Source: CAZGAH01 sp964523295
Lineage (GTDB): Bacteria > Desulfobacterota > Desulfovibrionia > Desulfovibrionales > Desulfovibrionaceae
DNA length: 35,460 nt
Assembly (NCBI GenBank): GCA_964523295.1
Contig: CAZGAH010000044.1
Span: forward strand, 1-35,460
Direction of reading: 5' to 3'
Position 1 is the stretch's first letter. Each line of letters starts with the position of its first letter. The position numbers and the translations under genes were made by a program. The notes under the pieces were generated by a model. The model was not told where the DNA came from. It did no database searches and saw only the letters and a program-made list of their open reading frames with translations. Positions 17,560 through 25,515 of this stretch are shown here, piece after piece.

Positions 17560-17862
17560 CATACATTTCAATACCGTTCTCTGATCAAGGCCGTGCTCCC
17601 CGAAAAAGCCTACACCACAAATACATGGAATCCGATCAGGGGCACCGGTGCAGGGCCTCCAGCTCGATCAGGCCTTTTCGCACTTCGTGACACCGGGCGC
17701 CGGGTTTGCATCTCCGGCGCGCGGCTATAGAATTGTATGCGTGCGCGCATGGCCTTGCCGATCGAGGGAAAACAACGTAAGAGAGATCGGGTAATCATTT
17801 GATTATGGTACCGTGCGTGCGACGATCTCAATGCAACCGGTGTTTTCGGGGAGTTTAGGGCC
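17560..17862. other. Intergenic stretch after the IS66 relic
   Basis: No gene or IS right end was recognised. A perfect dyad TAATCA-TT-TGATTA lies at 17792-17805, about 60 nt before the lipoprotein start, and may be a regulator site. Confidence 0.4.
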
Positions 17863-19133
17863 ATGCCTACCACACGCCGACGTTTTCATTTTTCCGTGCT
17901 TCTTCTTGCGCTGTTGTCGGGAATTGTCTGTATTTCTGCTTGCATGCGCCAAACCGGGCCAGGGACGCCGACAGCGCACGAACTGAGCGCGCCCAGGACC
18001 GGCGAGGGGCAGCCTGGCGATTGCGCCATTGGTCTGGCCTTGCCGCTCAGCGGTCCGTACGCCCTGCTGGGGACCCGTTTGCTCGAAGGCGCGCGCGTGG
18101 CTCAAAAATCGCTCGCCGAGCGCGGCGTGCGTGTCGACGTGCTGGAGGTGGACACCGACGNNNNNNNNNNGCCCCGGGCTGGCAAGACAAACTCGCGGCA
18201 CTTCCGCCGCAGGCGATCATTGTCGGCGGCCCGCTGCGACTGGAAACGTGCGATGAACTGAAGCAGAGCGGCCAACTGCAACGCCGCGCTTTTTTCGGTC
18301 TGCTGCAGAATTTGAGCGAGGGCCTGGTCGAGGGGCGCGACGCCTGGCGCTTTTTCAGCAGTCCTACCGATCAGCTACGGGCCTTGCTGCAGTCGGTCCG
18401 CCGGGATTTCGCCATCAATGCCGTTGGCGTGTTCTATCCCGACGAGCCGTTCGGCAAGCGCGTTGCCCAGCTGTTTCAGGAAGAGGCGCGGCGCGAGGGC
18501 GTTGCCGTCCCGGTCATGCAGGGTTACCCTCCCAACGACCCGCTGCTCTGGGGGGAGCTCGTCGCCGGATTTCTGTACGGAAAGGACTCTGCGTCCGGGC
18601 ACCGTGCGACATTCGATGCCATTTTTCTCCCCGACGTCTGGTCCAAGGTGGAAATGCTCGTTCCCCTCATTCACTATCACCGCCAGGATCACCAATTGCT
18701 TTTGGGCTCGACGCTCTGGGGTCAGACCATGACGAAGACATTCAATATCGACCCCCGCAGTTTTCGTCTGGCCATGTTTCCGGGCCTGTGGCAACCGCGC
18801 AGCAACGCACCGGCCGCCCGCGACCTCGCCCGATTGTCCAGGCCGGAGGCGAAGTCTTCGGAGCCTGACGTCTGGGAGGCCATTGGATACGATTTCGTCC
18901 AGTTCGCCGCGCGGCTGGGCACCATCCCCCCGGGCTGGACGCCCGAGGAGATCAACCGGCGCATTCAGAGCGCGCAGACCATGCCCTGGAGCATCGCGCC
19001 GATCAGCTGGGACGTTGCAGGACAGGCCCGACAGCACCTGTTTCTGTTCTCGCCGACGGCCCATGGGTCGACGCCTGCCGACATCCCTGCCATGCGACAG
19101 CGTATCGAACAGGCAAAATCCCTCGGGCGTTGA
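17863..19133 (+). CDS. Lipoprotein with type 1 periplasmic-binding-protein fold (10-N gap inside)
   Basis: The N-terminus is a lipoprotein signal: RRRFHFSVLLLALLSGIVCI with the lipobox ISAC (Cys27). The mature part has the Leu/Ile/Val-binding-protein (PBP1) pattern IGLALPLSGPYALLGTRLLE, then after the gap IIVGGPLRLE, NAVGVFYPDEPFGKRVAQLF and WEAIGYDFVQFAARLG. Related proteins include ABC-transport receptors and LpoA-like activators of penicillin-binding proteins; no ABC transporter gene is adjacent, so an LpoA-like or sensing role is at least as likely. Merging the single shared G at the gap gives VDTDAPGWQDKL in frame and 419 aa. Its stop overlaps the proposed TTG start of the ATP-grasp gene. 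Confidence 0.8.
18161..18170. other. Assembly gap (10 N) inside the lipoprotein gene
   Basis: Left flank ends in G and right flank begins with G. A one-base overlap restores the reading frame; otherwise the true gap must be 2 modulo 3. Confidence 0.8.
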
Positions 19134-20164
19134 CCCGTTCCCCGGAGACCGTGCGTATAGCCGTCGTTCATAACCCGGTATTGCCCGAGGCAGACAAGGC
19201 CGATGCGGATACCCTGGTCCAGCTCGAGACCGCGCTCTCGGCGCTGGAGACACTGGGGCATGTCGCCGTCGCCCTGCCCTTCGAGGCGGACCTGGCCGGG
19301 CTCAGGGCCGGGCTGGCCAGTCTGGAGGCCGAAGTTGCCGTCAATCTCGTCGAGGCGGTCGAAGGCTCGGCCCGACTCATTCACCTCGCCCCGGCGATGC
19401 TCGAGCATCTGGGAGTCCCCGTCACCGGCGCCGGCAGCCTGGCCATGTTGCTGTCCTCCGACAAGCTGCTGGCCAAGGAACGGCTGACGCAGCGCGGCAT
19501 TCCGACGCCGGCCTGGCTTGCCCCGCCTGACCGCTTTACCGGCCAGTTCCAACCCGGCCGTTTCATCGTCAAGCCGATCCGGGAGCATGCCTCCTTGGGA
19601 TTAGACGAAGGCGCCATCCTGCACGCGGACAGCGTTTCGCAGCTGAACGACGGCATTCTGCGGCGAGAACGACAGGTGGGACTGGAATGTTTTGCCGAGG
19701 TCTATGTTCACGGCCGCGAATTCAACCTTTCGATGTTGTCCGCTGCGGATGGAACCGGCGCGGACGTGCTCCCGCTGGCCGAGATGCGTTTCGAGGGGTA
19801 TTCGCCGGAGCGTCCCCGGGTGCTGGATTACAAGGCGAAATGGGATGAAGATTCCGCTGAATACCAGGCCACGCGACGCGCCTTTGGCCTGGAGCGAAGC
19901 GATCCCGGTCTGGCCGGCCGCTTGCGCGGCATCGCCCTGGCCTGTTGGGATGCCTTTGGCTTGCGCGGATACGCCCGCGTCGATGTCCGGGTCGATGATT
20001 CAGGCGTTATCTTCGTCATCGACGTCAACGCCAATCCCTGCCTGAGCCCGGATGCCGGTTTCATGGCTGCGGCAGGTCAGGAAGGTATTGCATTAGCTGA
20101 CGTATTCGATAGAATGCTTACGGCAGCGACAATAACAGGCCTGGAAAGCCGATCTGCCGTATGA
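19130..20164 (+). CDS. ATP-grasp ligase of the D-Ala-D-Ala ligase type
   Basis: ATP-grasp carboxylate-amine ligase of about 344 aa. The N-terminal pre-ATP-grasp domain begins RIAVVHNPVLPEADKADADT; the ATP-binding part has SDKLLAKERLTQRGIPTPAW, FIVKPIREHASLGLDE and ECFAEVYVHGREFNLSML; the metal-binding end is FVIDVNANPCLSPDAGFM. This is the Ddl family layout, but the genuine Ddl serine/tyrosine triad is not evident and the context differs from mur genes, so it probably joins other amino acids or a peptide. TTG at 19130 overlaps the upstream stop; GTG at 19151 (VRIAVVHN) is a good alternative. It lies in series with a PBP-like lipoprotein and a GNAT acetyltransferase. Confidence 0.82.
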   Translation: MTRSPETVRIAVVHNPVLPEADKADADTLVQLETALSALETLGHVAVALPFEADLAGLRAGLASLEAEVAVNLVEAVEGSARLIHLAPAMLEHLGVPVTGAGSLAMLLSSDKLLAKERLTQRGIPTPAWLAPPDRFTGQFQPGRFIVKPIREHASLGLDEGAILHADSVSQLNDGILRRERQVGLECFAEVYVHGREFNLSMLSAADGTGADVLPLAEMRFEGYSPERPRVLDYKAKWDEDSAEYQATRRAFGLERSDPGLAGRLRGIALACWDAFGLRGYARVDVRVDDSGVIFVIDVNANPCLSPDAGFMAAAGQEGIALADVFDRMLTAATITGLESRSAV

Positions 20165-20292
20165 ACCAGGCGCTTGCATAAGAGCAAAGGAAAAGCGGTA
20201 GGCGCAGTGCGCGACGCCGAATCCGTATCTTCCGGTCCCGGTCGTACCGGCGACATCACCGCGCACAGATCCTTGAACATGTGGCGACAGGT

Positions 20293-20787
20293 ATGATTAC
20301 CCAAGAAGACCTCGTCTTTCGTGACTATGTTACACCGTACGACCGGGGCATCGTACGCGACCTCACCACAGCCACTAACATGTTCTCGACGTCCGAGATC
20401 GAGGTCGCCGTCGAGCTGGTGGAAGAGCGGTTGCAACGCGGCAATTCGAGCGGGTATCAGTTCATCTTCGCCGAGATTGAAAGCCGACCGATCGGATACA
20501 GCTGCTTCGGGGCCATTCCCTGCACCACCCACAGTTTCGATCTCTATTGGATCGTGGTCGATCCGTCCTATCAGCGCATGGGGATCGGCGTATCCATGCT
20601 CCAGACCATCGAATTCATGGTTTCCAAGCAGGGGGGACGTCGGCTGTACGCAGAAACCTCCTCCCGGGCGTTGTATACGCCAACCCGCAACTTCTACCTT
20701 TCCAAAGGGTTTTCCGAGGCAGCGCAACTGCCCGAATTCTATGCTCCCGGAGACGCAAAGATCATCTACGTCAAAATTTTGCCCTGA
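20293..20787 (+). CDS. GNAT-family N-acetyltransferase
   Basis: Acetyl-CoA-dependent N-acetyltransferase of about 164 aa. Motif A is DLYWIVVDPSYQRMGIGVSM with the QRMGIG pyrophosphate loop, followed by the helix LQTIEFMVSKQGGRRLYAET and motif B TRNFYLSKGFSEAAQLPEF. ATG at 20293 is chosen; a GTG four codons earlier is possible and neither has a strong ribosome site. About 130 nt separate it from the ATP-grasp gene. This type of GNAT often sits beside D-Ala-D-Ala-ligase-like genes, suggesting that one adds and the other caps an amino acid or peptide, but the substrate is unknown. Confidence 0.88.
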   Translation: MITQEDLVFRDYVTPYDRGIVRDLTTATNMFSTSEIEVAVELVEERLQRGNSSGYQFIFAEIESRPIGYSCFGAIPCTTHSFDLYWIVVDPSYQRMGIGVSMLQTIEFMVSKQGGRRLYAETSSRALYTPTRNFYLSKGFSEAAQLPEFYAPGDAKIIYVKILP

Positions 20788-20936
20788 GCGTGTTCCTGTT
20801 CCGCCTGTTCGTGGTCAGCCATGCCGCGTTGGTGGAATCCTGAAAAAGCGGCAGTCCGTCGCCGCGTCTGGACACCCGGCCTTTGCGCCCGGGGTTGCGC
20901 CATAACCGGTTTTTTCTTCGCCACGCGGTCGGCGAA

Positions 20937-20965
20937 TTGACATCCCGCTTGTTTTACGGTGAAAT
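20937..20965 (+). promoter_or_regulatory. Sigma-70-type promoter of pheT
   Basis: TTGACA (20937-20942) is a perfect -35 box; 17 bp later TGAAAT (20960-20965) is a fair -10. It gives pheT its own promoter about 80 nt before the start codon, consistent with the absence of pheS upstream. Confidence 0.55.
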
Positions 20966-20996
20966 CATCCGGATACGATACGCCTGTCGGTCGGAG

Positions 20997-21015
20997 GCGT
21001 CGCCCGCGGCGACGC
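20997..21015 (+). promoter_or_regulatory. Leader hairpin before pheT
   Basis: GCGTCGCC (20997-21004) and GGCGACGC (21008-21015) form a perfect 8-bp stem with a CGC loop in the predicted 5' leader. There is no T run, so translational or processing control is more likely than termination. Confidence 0.5.
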
Positions 21016-21043
21016 GACGGCCTGATACGCCCTGGAGGATACC

Positions 21044-23446
21044 ATGCTGCTGAGTCTGAACTGGATGCGCGAGTACGTGCCGTATGAAGGCACCGTAGAC
21101 GCCCTGGCCCACCGTTTGACCATGCTCGGTCTGGAAGTTGAAGACATCCGCCGTCCTTTCGAGGGACTTGCCGGGCTGGTCGTGGCCAGGGTCCTGACCT
21201 GCGAGCGGCATCCCCAGGCCGACTCCCTTTCGATCTGCACCGTGGACGGCGGGCTGGAACGGACGCTGACCGTGGTCTGCGGCGCGCCGAACGTGGCAGC
21301 AGGGCAGCATGTTGCCCTGGCGCCGGCGGGGGTGACCCTGCCCGGCGGACAGCGGATCAAGAAGAGCAAAATACGCGGCGCCGCTTCCGAGGGTATGATC
21401 TGCGCCGAGGATGAGATTGGCCTGGGCGATGATCACAGCGGCATCATGGTTCTGGACGCAGACCTCACTCCGGGCCAGCCGCTGGCACAGGCCCTGGGTC
21501 TGGACGACGTCGTCCTCGACGTCTGCATTACCCCCAACCGTGCCGACTGCCTGAGCATCCGGGGGCTGGCGAGGGAGGTGGCTATGGCCTTCGGCCTGCC
21601 TCTGGCCGCGCCTGTTGTGGAGCTCCGCACCGAAGGCCTGCCGATCGACGACGAAATCCGCATCGAAATCGAACAGCCCGAACTCTGCCCGGTCTATCAG
21701 GGCCGCGTCATCGAAAACGTGCGCCTGGGCCGGAGTCCCGCCTGGATGCGCTACCGCCTGCTGGCCGTGGGGCAGCGGCCGCTGGGTAATATCGTGGACG
21801 TGACCAACTACGTCATGTTCGAACTCGGCCAGCCGCTGCATGCCTTCGATTACGACCGCATCGAGGGCGCCCGCGACGTCAGGCATTGCATCCGCGTGGC
21901 CAGGGCCGAGCCTGGCGCCCGGTTCACCACGCTGGACGGGCAGGAGCGGCAGCTGGATGATCGGGATCTGTTGATCTGGGACGGCAAGCGCCCGGTGGCC
22001 CTGGCCGGGGTCATGGGCGGCGCCAACTCGGAAATCGACGCCAGCAGCACGCGCGTTTTTCTGGAATCCGCGGTCTTCAATCCGGCCAATATCCGGCGCA
22101 CTGCCCGTCGTCAAAGTCTGCCCAGCGAGGCCTCGTACCGCTTCGAACGCGGCGTGGACCAGCCGACCTCGCTGCTGGCCCTGGACAAGGCCTCCGCCAT
22201 GATCGCGCAGCTGGCCGGCGGCGTTGTCCGGCCTGGCCTGGCGGTCGCCGAGCCCCTGCCCTGGCGCGACCGGCGCGTGACCCTGCGCCCGGCCCGGGCG
22301 AGCCGGCTGTTGGGGCTGCCCCTTGAGCCCGATTTCTGCCTCGCCACCTTGCAGGGCATCGGCTGCGCCGTAGACAACGCCGGGACCGAGTCCTGGTCGA
22401 TCACCGCGCCCAGCCATCGGTTGGACATCGAGCGCGAGGTTGATCTGATCGAAGAGCTGGGCCGGGTGTACGGACTGGACCGCATCCCGGATACCCTGCC
22501 CTCCGTGGGCAAGGAGCAGAACCGGGCCGACATTTCGGAATATGGCTTTTCCATGCAGCTCAAACACTGGGCGCGCGGGGTCGGCCTGCGCGAGGCCGTC
22601 AATTACAGCTTCGTCGGCACGCGGGATCTCGACCTGCTCGGGTTGCCGGAAACCGGCCGCATTCCGGTCATGAACCCGCTGTCCGACGAGCAGAACGTCC
22701 TGCGTCCGGTACTCGGCCCGGGGCTGCTGCAAAACCTTCGGCATAACATCGCTCAGGGCAACGACCGCTTCCGGCTGTTCGAGCTGGCGCGCGTCTACGA
22801 GGCCGATCCCCAGTCCGAAACCACGGCCCGCGAGACACTCAAACTCGGGCTGTTGCTCTACGGCGGGCGCTGGGACGAAAACTGGCCCTGGCCGCAGCAA
22901 GACGCCGACTATCAGGACTGCAAAGGCCTGATCGAGCACCTCCTGGCCAGCCTGCATCTGGGCTCACCGGGCTGCCGGCTGCTGCGTGAGCACAGCTGGC
23001 TCAATCCGTGCGTGGAGCTGGTGCTCCAGGACCAGTCCCTGGGCGTGGTAGGTCGCGTGGAAACGGCTATTGCCCAGGCCCATCACGCGCGCAAGGAGGT
23101 CTGGGTGGCCGAACTCGACGCCTACGCGCTCATGCGCCTGGTCCAATCGGCCAGCATCGCCTTCAGCACGCTGCCGAAGCTGCCGCCGGTCCGCCGCGAC
23201 ATCACCCTCGTCGCCCCGACTACGCTGCCGGTCGGCTCGGTTCTCGAGGCCTTTTCCAACGGCGGATCCTCGCTGCTCAAAGAGGTCATCCTGGCGGACG
23301 TATTCGAACCCGGAACCGAGGAGCGCAATCTGACCTTCAGGCTGACGTTCCGGGATGAGAAACGGACGCTGCAGGACAAGGACGTGGACAAGGAAATGCA
23401 TCGCGTACTCAACGCATTGACCAGTTCCCTGCCCGTTCGTCTCTGA
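21044..23446 (+). CDS. pheT: Phenylalanine--tRNA ligase beta subunit
   Basis: Beta subunit of the (alpha-beta)2 enzyme that charges tRNA-Phe. The 800-aa protein shows the domains in order: N-terminal LSLNWMREYV; EMAP-II-like tRNA-binding domain (about 40-150, KKSKIRGAASEGMICAEDEI); B3/B4 editing domain (about 210-385, WMRYRLLAVGQRPLGNIVDV; SLPSEASYRFERGVDQPTSL); B5 and catalytic-like core (about 400-690); and C-terminal anticodon-binding FDX-ACB domain (LPPVRRDITLVAPTTLPVGS to the end). GGAGG lies 5 nt before ATG. The alpha subunit gene pheS is not upstream, where it would normally be; pheT has its own promoter. A MerR gene follows, as in related sulfate reducers. Confidence 0.97.
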   Translation: MLLSLNWMREYVPYEGTVDALAHRLTMLGLEVEDIRRPFEGLAGLVVARVLTCERHPQADSLSICTVDGGLERTLTVVCGAPNVAAGQHVALAPAGVTLPGGQRIKKSKIRGAASEGMICAEDEIGLGDDHSGIMVLDADLTPGQPLAQALGLDDVVLDVCITPNRADCLSIRGLAREVAMAFGLPLAAPVVELRTEGLPIDDEIRIEIEQPELCPVYQGRVIENVRLGRSPAWMRYRLLAVGQRPLGNIVDVTNYVMFELGQPLHAFDYDRIEGARDVRHCIRVARAEPGARFTTLDGQERQLDDRDLLIWDGKRPVALAGVMGGANSEIDASSTRVFLESAVFNPANIRRTARRQSLPSEASYRFERGVDQPTSLLALDKASAMIAQLAGGVVRPGLAVAEPLPWRDRRVTLRPARASRLLGLPLEPDFCLATLQGIGCAVDNAGTESWSITAPSHRLDIEREVDLIEELGRVYGLDRIPDTLPSVGKEQNRADISEYGFSMQLKHWARGVGLREAVNYSFVGTRDLDLLGLPETGRIPVMNPLSDEQNVLRPVLGPGLLQNLRHNIAQGNDRFRLFELARVYEADPQSETTARETLKLGLLLYGGRWDENWPWPQQDADYQDCKGLIEHLLASLHLGSPGCRLLREHSWLNPCVELVLQDQSLGVVGRVETAIAQAHHARKEVWVAELDAYALMRLVQSASIAFSTLPKLPPVRRDITLVAPTTLPVGSVLEAFSNGGSSLLKEVILADVFEPGTEERNLTFRLTFRDEKRTLQDKDVDKEMHRVLNALTSSLPVRL

Positions 23447-23462
23447 CACCCGCCAGAGACCG

Positions 23463-23499
23463 GCTGCCCCGGGACTCCCCTTCGGCATTCCGGGGCAGC
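23463..23499 (+). terminator. Strong hairpin between pheT and the MerR gene
   Basis: GCTGCCCCGG (23463-23472) and CCGGGGCAGC (23490-23499) pair perfectly over 10 bp. It lies 17 nt after the pheT stop. No T run follows, so it may be an attenuator or stabilise the pheT mRNA end rather than act as a full terminator. Confidence 0.6.
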
Positions 23500-23540
23500 G
23501 GGCAGGAAAAATGCAATGCCGTCAGACCGGGAGCAGACGC

Positions 23541-23876
23541 ATGGAAAGCAAGACGTATCGTATCGGCGACGCGGCCCGGATGCTCAACCTGAAAACGCAC
23601 GTGCTGCGTTTTTGGGAGACCGAGTTCCCCCAGCTGGCGCCAGTCAGAACGGAAAAAGGCCAGCGGCTGTATACCGAAGAACACATTCAGCTGCTGCGCA
23701 ACATCCGCCACATGCTCCACGAACGCGGTCTGACCATCGACGGCGCGCGCAAGGAACTCGCCCATCTGACGCCGAAAAGTGACACGGCGCTGTTACACGA
23801 TATCGTCGCCGAACTCGAAGCCATACGCGGTATCCTGCGCAACGTTACACACAAAGAGCCTGACGGAGGCGCCTGA
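23541..23876 (+). CDS. MerR-family transcriptional regulator
   Basis: A 111-aa regulator with the MerR winged HTH at the N-terminus: YRIGDAARMLNLKTHVLRFW, then ETEFPQLAPVRTEKGQRLYT, EEHIQLLRNIRHMLHERGLT and IDGARKELAHL. The C-terminal part is a short helix suited to dimerisation and lacks the Cys residues of metal sensors. It follows pheT by 94 nt, an arrangement also seen in other Desulfovibrionales, where its role is not established. GGGAG precedes the ATG at 23541. The target and effector cannot be deduced. Confidence 0.92.
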   Translation: MESKTYRIGDAARMLNLKTHVLRFWETEFPQLAPVRTEKGQRLYTEEHIQLLRNIRHMLHERGLTIDGARKELAHLTPKSDTALLHDIVAELEAIRGILRNVTHKEPDGGA

Positions 23877-23976
23877 TGCCCCGTGGGCGCCGCTGCGGGA
23901 GACGCTCCGCCGCAACAGGCCGGAACGCCCGCCGTGCCTGGTATGTTTCAGTCAACGACCGTATGCCGCGCATTTG

Positions 23977-24456
23977 TCACGCCGGCTCCACCCACACGGA
24001 CAGCGTTACCTCGGCCAACAGCCCGGCCGGGCCGACGACCTCGCTCTGGACCTGAATAAAGGCATCGAAGCATCCCGCAGGACGGACGCGGACTGTCAGC
24101 GTGTCTCCGACGCGGGCTTCGCCCGTCAGACGTGCCGTGCGCACGCCCACGAGGCGGCCAGCGCGGACGCCGGCGCCGGCCTCGGCCTGCTGCCGGCCAT
24201 GGACGGCGGCATAAGCCTGGGCCACGAGCTCGATGCAGGCCGCCGGCTCGAGCCGTCCCTGCGCGTCGAGCAGCGGATTCCCGGCCCTGAGCTGCGTTTC
24301 GGCCACGCCCGAACCATCCTCGCCGATTGCCAGCAAGCGGTCGATCAAGCGCATGGGCGGCTGATGCGGCAAAAAAAACGCCGCGTCCGCGGGCAATGGC
24401 GGCAGGCTGTCGGGCGCTGCGCCGGGTCGGGGAAAAGACGGCGAGGACGCAGTCAT
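23977..24456 (-). CDS. Hotdog-fold 3-hydroxyacyl-ACP dehydratase-like protein (ApeP/FabA/Z type)
   Basis: Last gene of the ten-gene operon. The 159-aa protein has FFLPHQPPMRLIDRLLAIGE (about residues 27-46), in which the His-Pro-Pro-Met segment matches the active-site His region of ApeP-type dehydratases, and AACIELVAQAYAAVHGRQ, matching the second catalytic helix with the acidic residue and AQ. It would remove water from 3-hydroxyacyl-ACP to make a double bond in the growing chain. It starts 9 nt after the radical SAM gene. A thioesterase role is an alternative because hotdog enzymes are hard to separate by sequence. Confidence 0.8.
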   Translation of the reverse strand: MTASSPSFPRPGAAPDSLPPLPADAAFFLPHQPPMRLIDRLLAIGEDGSGVAETQLRAGNPLLDAQGRLEPAACIELVAQAYAAVHGRQQAEAGAGVRAGRLVGVRTARLTGEARVGDTLTVRVRPAGCFDAFIQVQSEVVGPAGLLAEVTLSVWVEPA

Positions 24457-24465
24457 GGCTCGGTC

Positions 24466-25515
24466 TCAGGCCTTGGCCTCGGGATTCTTCCAGCAGAGCG
24501 GATCGGCGGCCAGATAATCTCCGGCGACCTGAAAGGCCAGGCCGCGGCAGCCGTAACAGAACGGATTGTCGGGACAGGTGCGGCAGGCGCCCTTGATGCG
24601 GGTACGGATGTCCCGCAGGTCGCGTATCACGGGACTGTCACGCAGGATGTCCCCCAGACGGGTGCGGCGGATATTGCCCACGGGCAGGCTGACCCCCGGG
24701 CAGGGCAGTATATCCCCGTGGACGGTCAGGGTGCAGGTATAGAGATGGCGGTTGCAGGTCAGGCCGGCGATGGGCGGTCTGGGCTCCCAGTGCTGGTCGA
24801 AGCGCACGCGGTCGATGCTGCTCAGTTCCTCGAAAAGCGCTCGCAGTTCGGCGACCGTGACCAGCAGCTCCGGATGCGCGCGCGCCCGACCCTGCAGGGT
24901 GAGCATCTCGAAATAGGGCGTAAGGTTGCGCTCGCGCGCCCATACCCACATCCCGGGCAGTTCCTCCAGATTCTGGCGGCAAATGACGGACTGCACGCCC
25001 AGCGGCCTGTCCGGCTGCGGATAGCCGGCGGCGAGCAGGTATTCGAGGCCGGAGCGGATGGCCTGAAAGGCGCCGGCCCGGCCGGCGAGCCAGTCCTGGC
25101 GCTCGGGAATGCAGCTGTTCATCTTCACCACCGGGTGTACGCCCAGGGCGAACAACTCCTTGGCCAGCTCCGGGGTGAGCAGGGCGCCGTTGGTAAACAG
25201 GTCCACGCCCAGGCCCTGGCCGGCCAGCCAGCGGATGAGTTCCGCACAGCGCGGATAGAGCAGCGGCTCGCCCCCGCCCAGGACGATAATCCGCCGGACA
25301 CCCAGTTCCCGGGCCTGGGTCACGGCGTCGAGTATCTCCGCGTACGTCAGCTCGTCGGCCAGTCGCTCGCCGGCATCGGCGTAACAATAGACGCAGCGCA
25401 GGTTGCACGCGCGCGACAGCTCGATTTCCATGGACAGCAGCCGGCCAGCGCGCCGCGCCTCTTCGATGTCCTCGGGGCTGAAGCTCGAGCCCCACAGTCG
25501 ACAATCTCTACTCAT
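24466..25515 (-). CDS. Radical SAM/SPASM-domain protein
   Basis: The 349-aa enzyme binds a [4Fe-4S] cluster through ACNLRCVYC (Cys37, Cys41, Cys44) and uses S-adenosylmethionine; the glycine motif is VLGGGEPLLYP. The C-terminal third is Cys-rich (LTCNRHLYTCTLTVHGDILP; CRTCPDNPFCYGC; PLCW), fitting a SPASM or twitch domain with auxiliary clusters. Such proteins modify peptides or do difficult C-C or C-H chemistry. No precursor-peptide gene is visible. Its start overlaps the stop of the AMP-ligase gene by four bases (ATGA), so it is firmly part of the lipid/polyene-like operon. The reaction is unknown. Confidence 0.9.
   Translation of the reverse strand: MSRDCRLWGSSFSPEDIEEARRAGRLLSMEIELSRACNLRCVYCYADAGERLADELTYAEILDAVTQARELGVRRIIVLGGGEPLLYPRCAELIRWLAGQGLGVDLFTNGALLTPELAKELFALGVHPVVKMNSCIPERQDWLAGRAGAFQAIRSGLEYLLAAGYPQPDRPLGVQSVICRQNLEELPGMWVWARERNLTPYFEMLTLQGRARAHPELLVTVAELRALFEELSSIDRVRFDQHWEPRPPIAGLTCNRHLYTCTLTVHGDILPCPGVSLPVGNIRRTRLGDILRDSPVIRDLRDIRTRIKGACRTCPDNPFCYGCRGLAFQVAGDYLAADPLCWKNPEAKA

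Noticed and set aside
20954..22957. Long minus-strand frame (667 codons) opposite pheT
   Set aside because: A shadow of pheT, which has all PheT domains in order.
23880..23976. Bidirectional terminator between the MerR gene and the hotdog gene
   Set aside because: Only an imperfect stem near GCGGGAG/CTCCGC and no T run on either strand; too weak to call.
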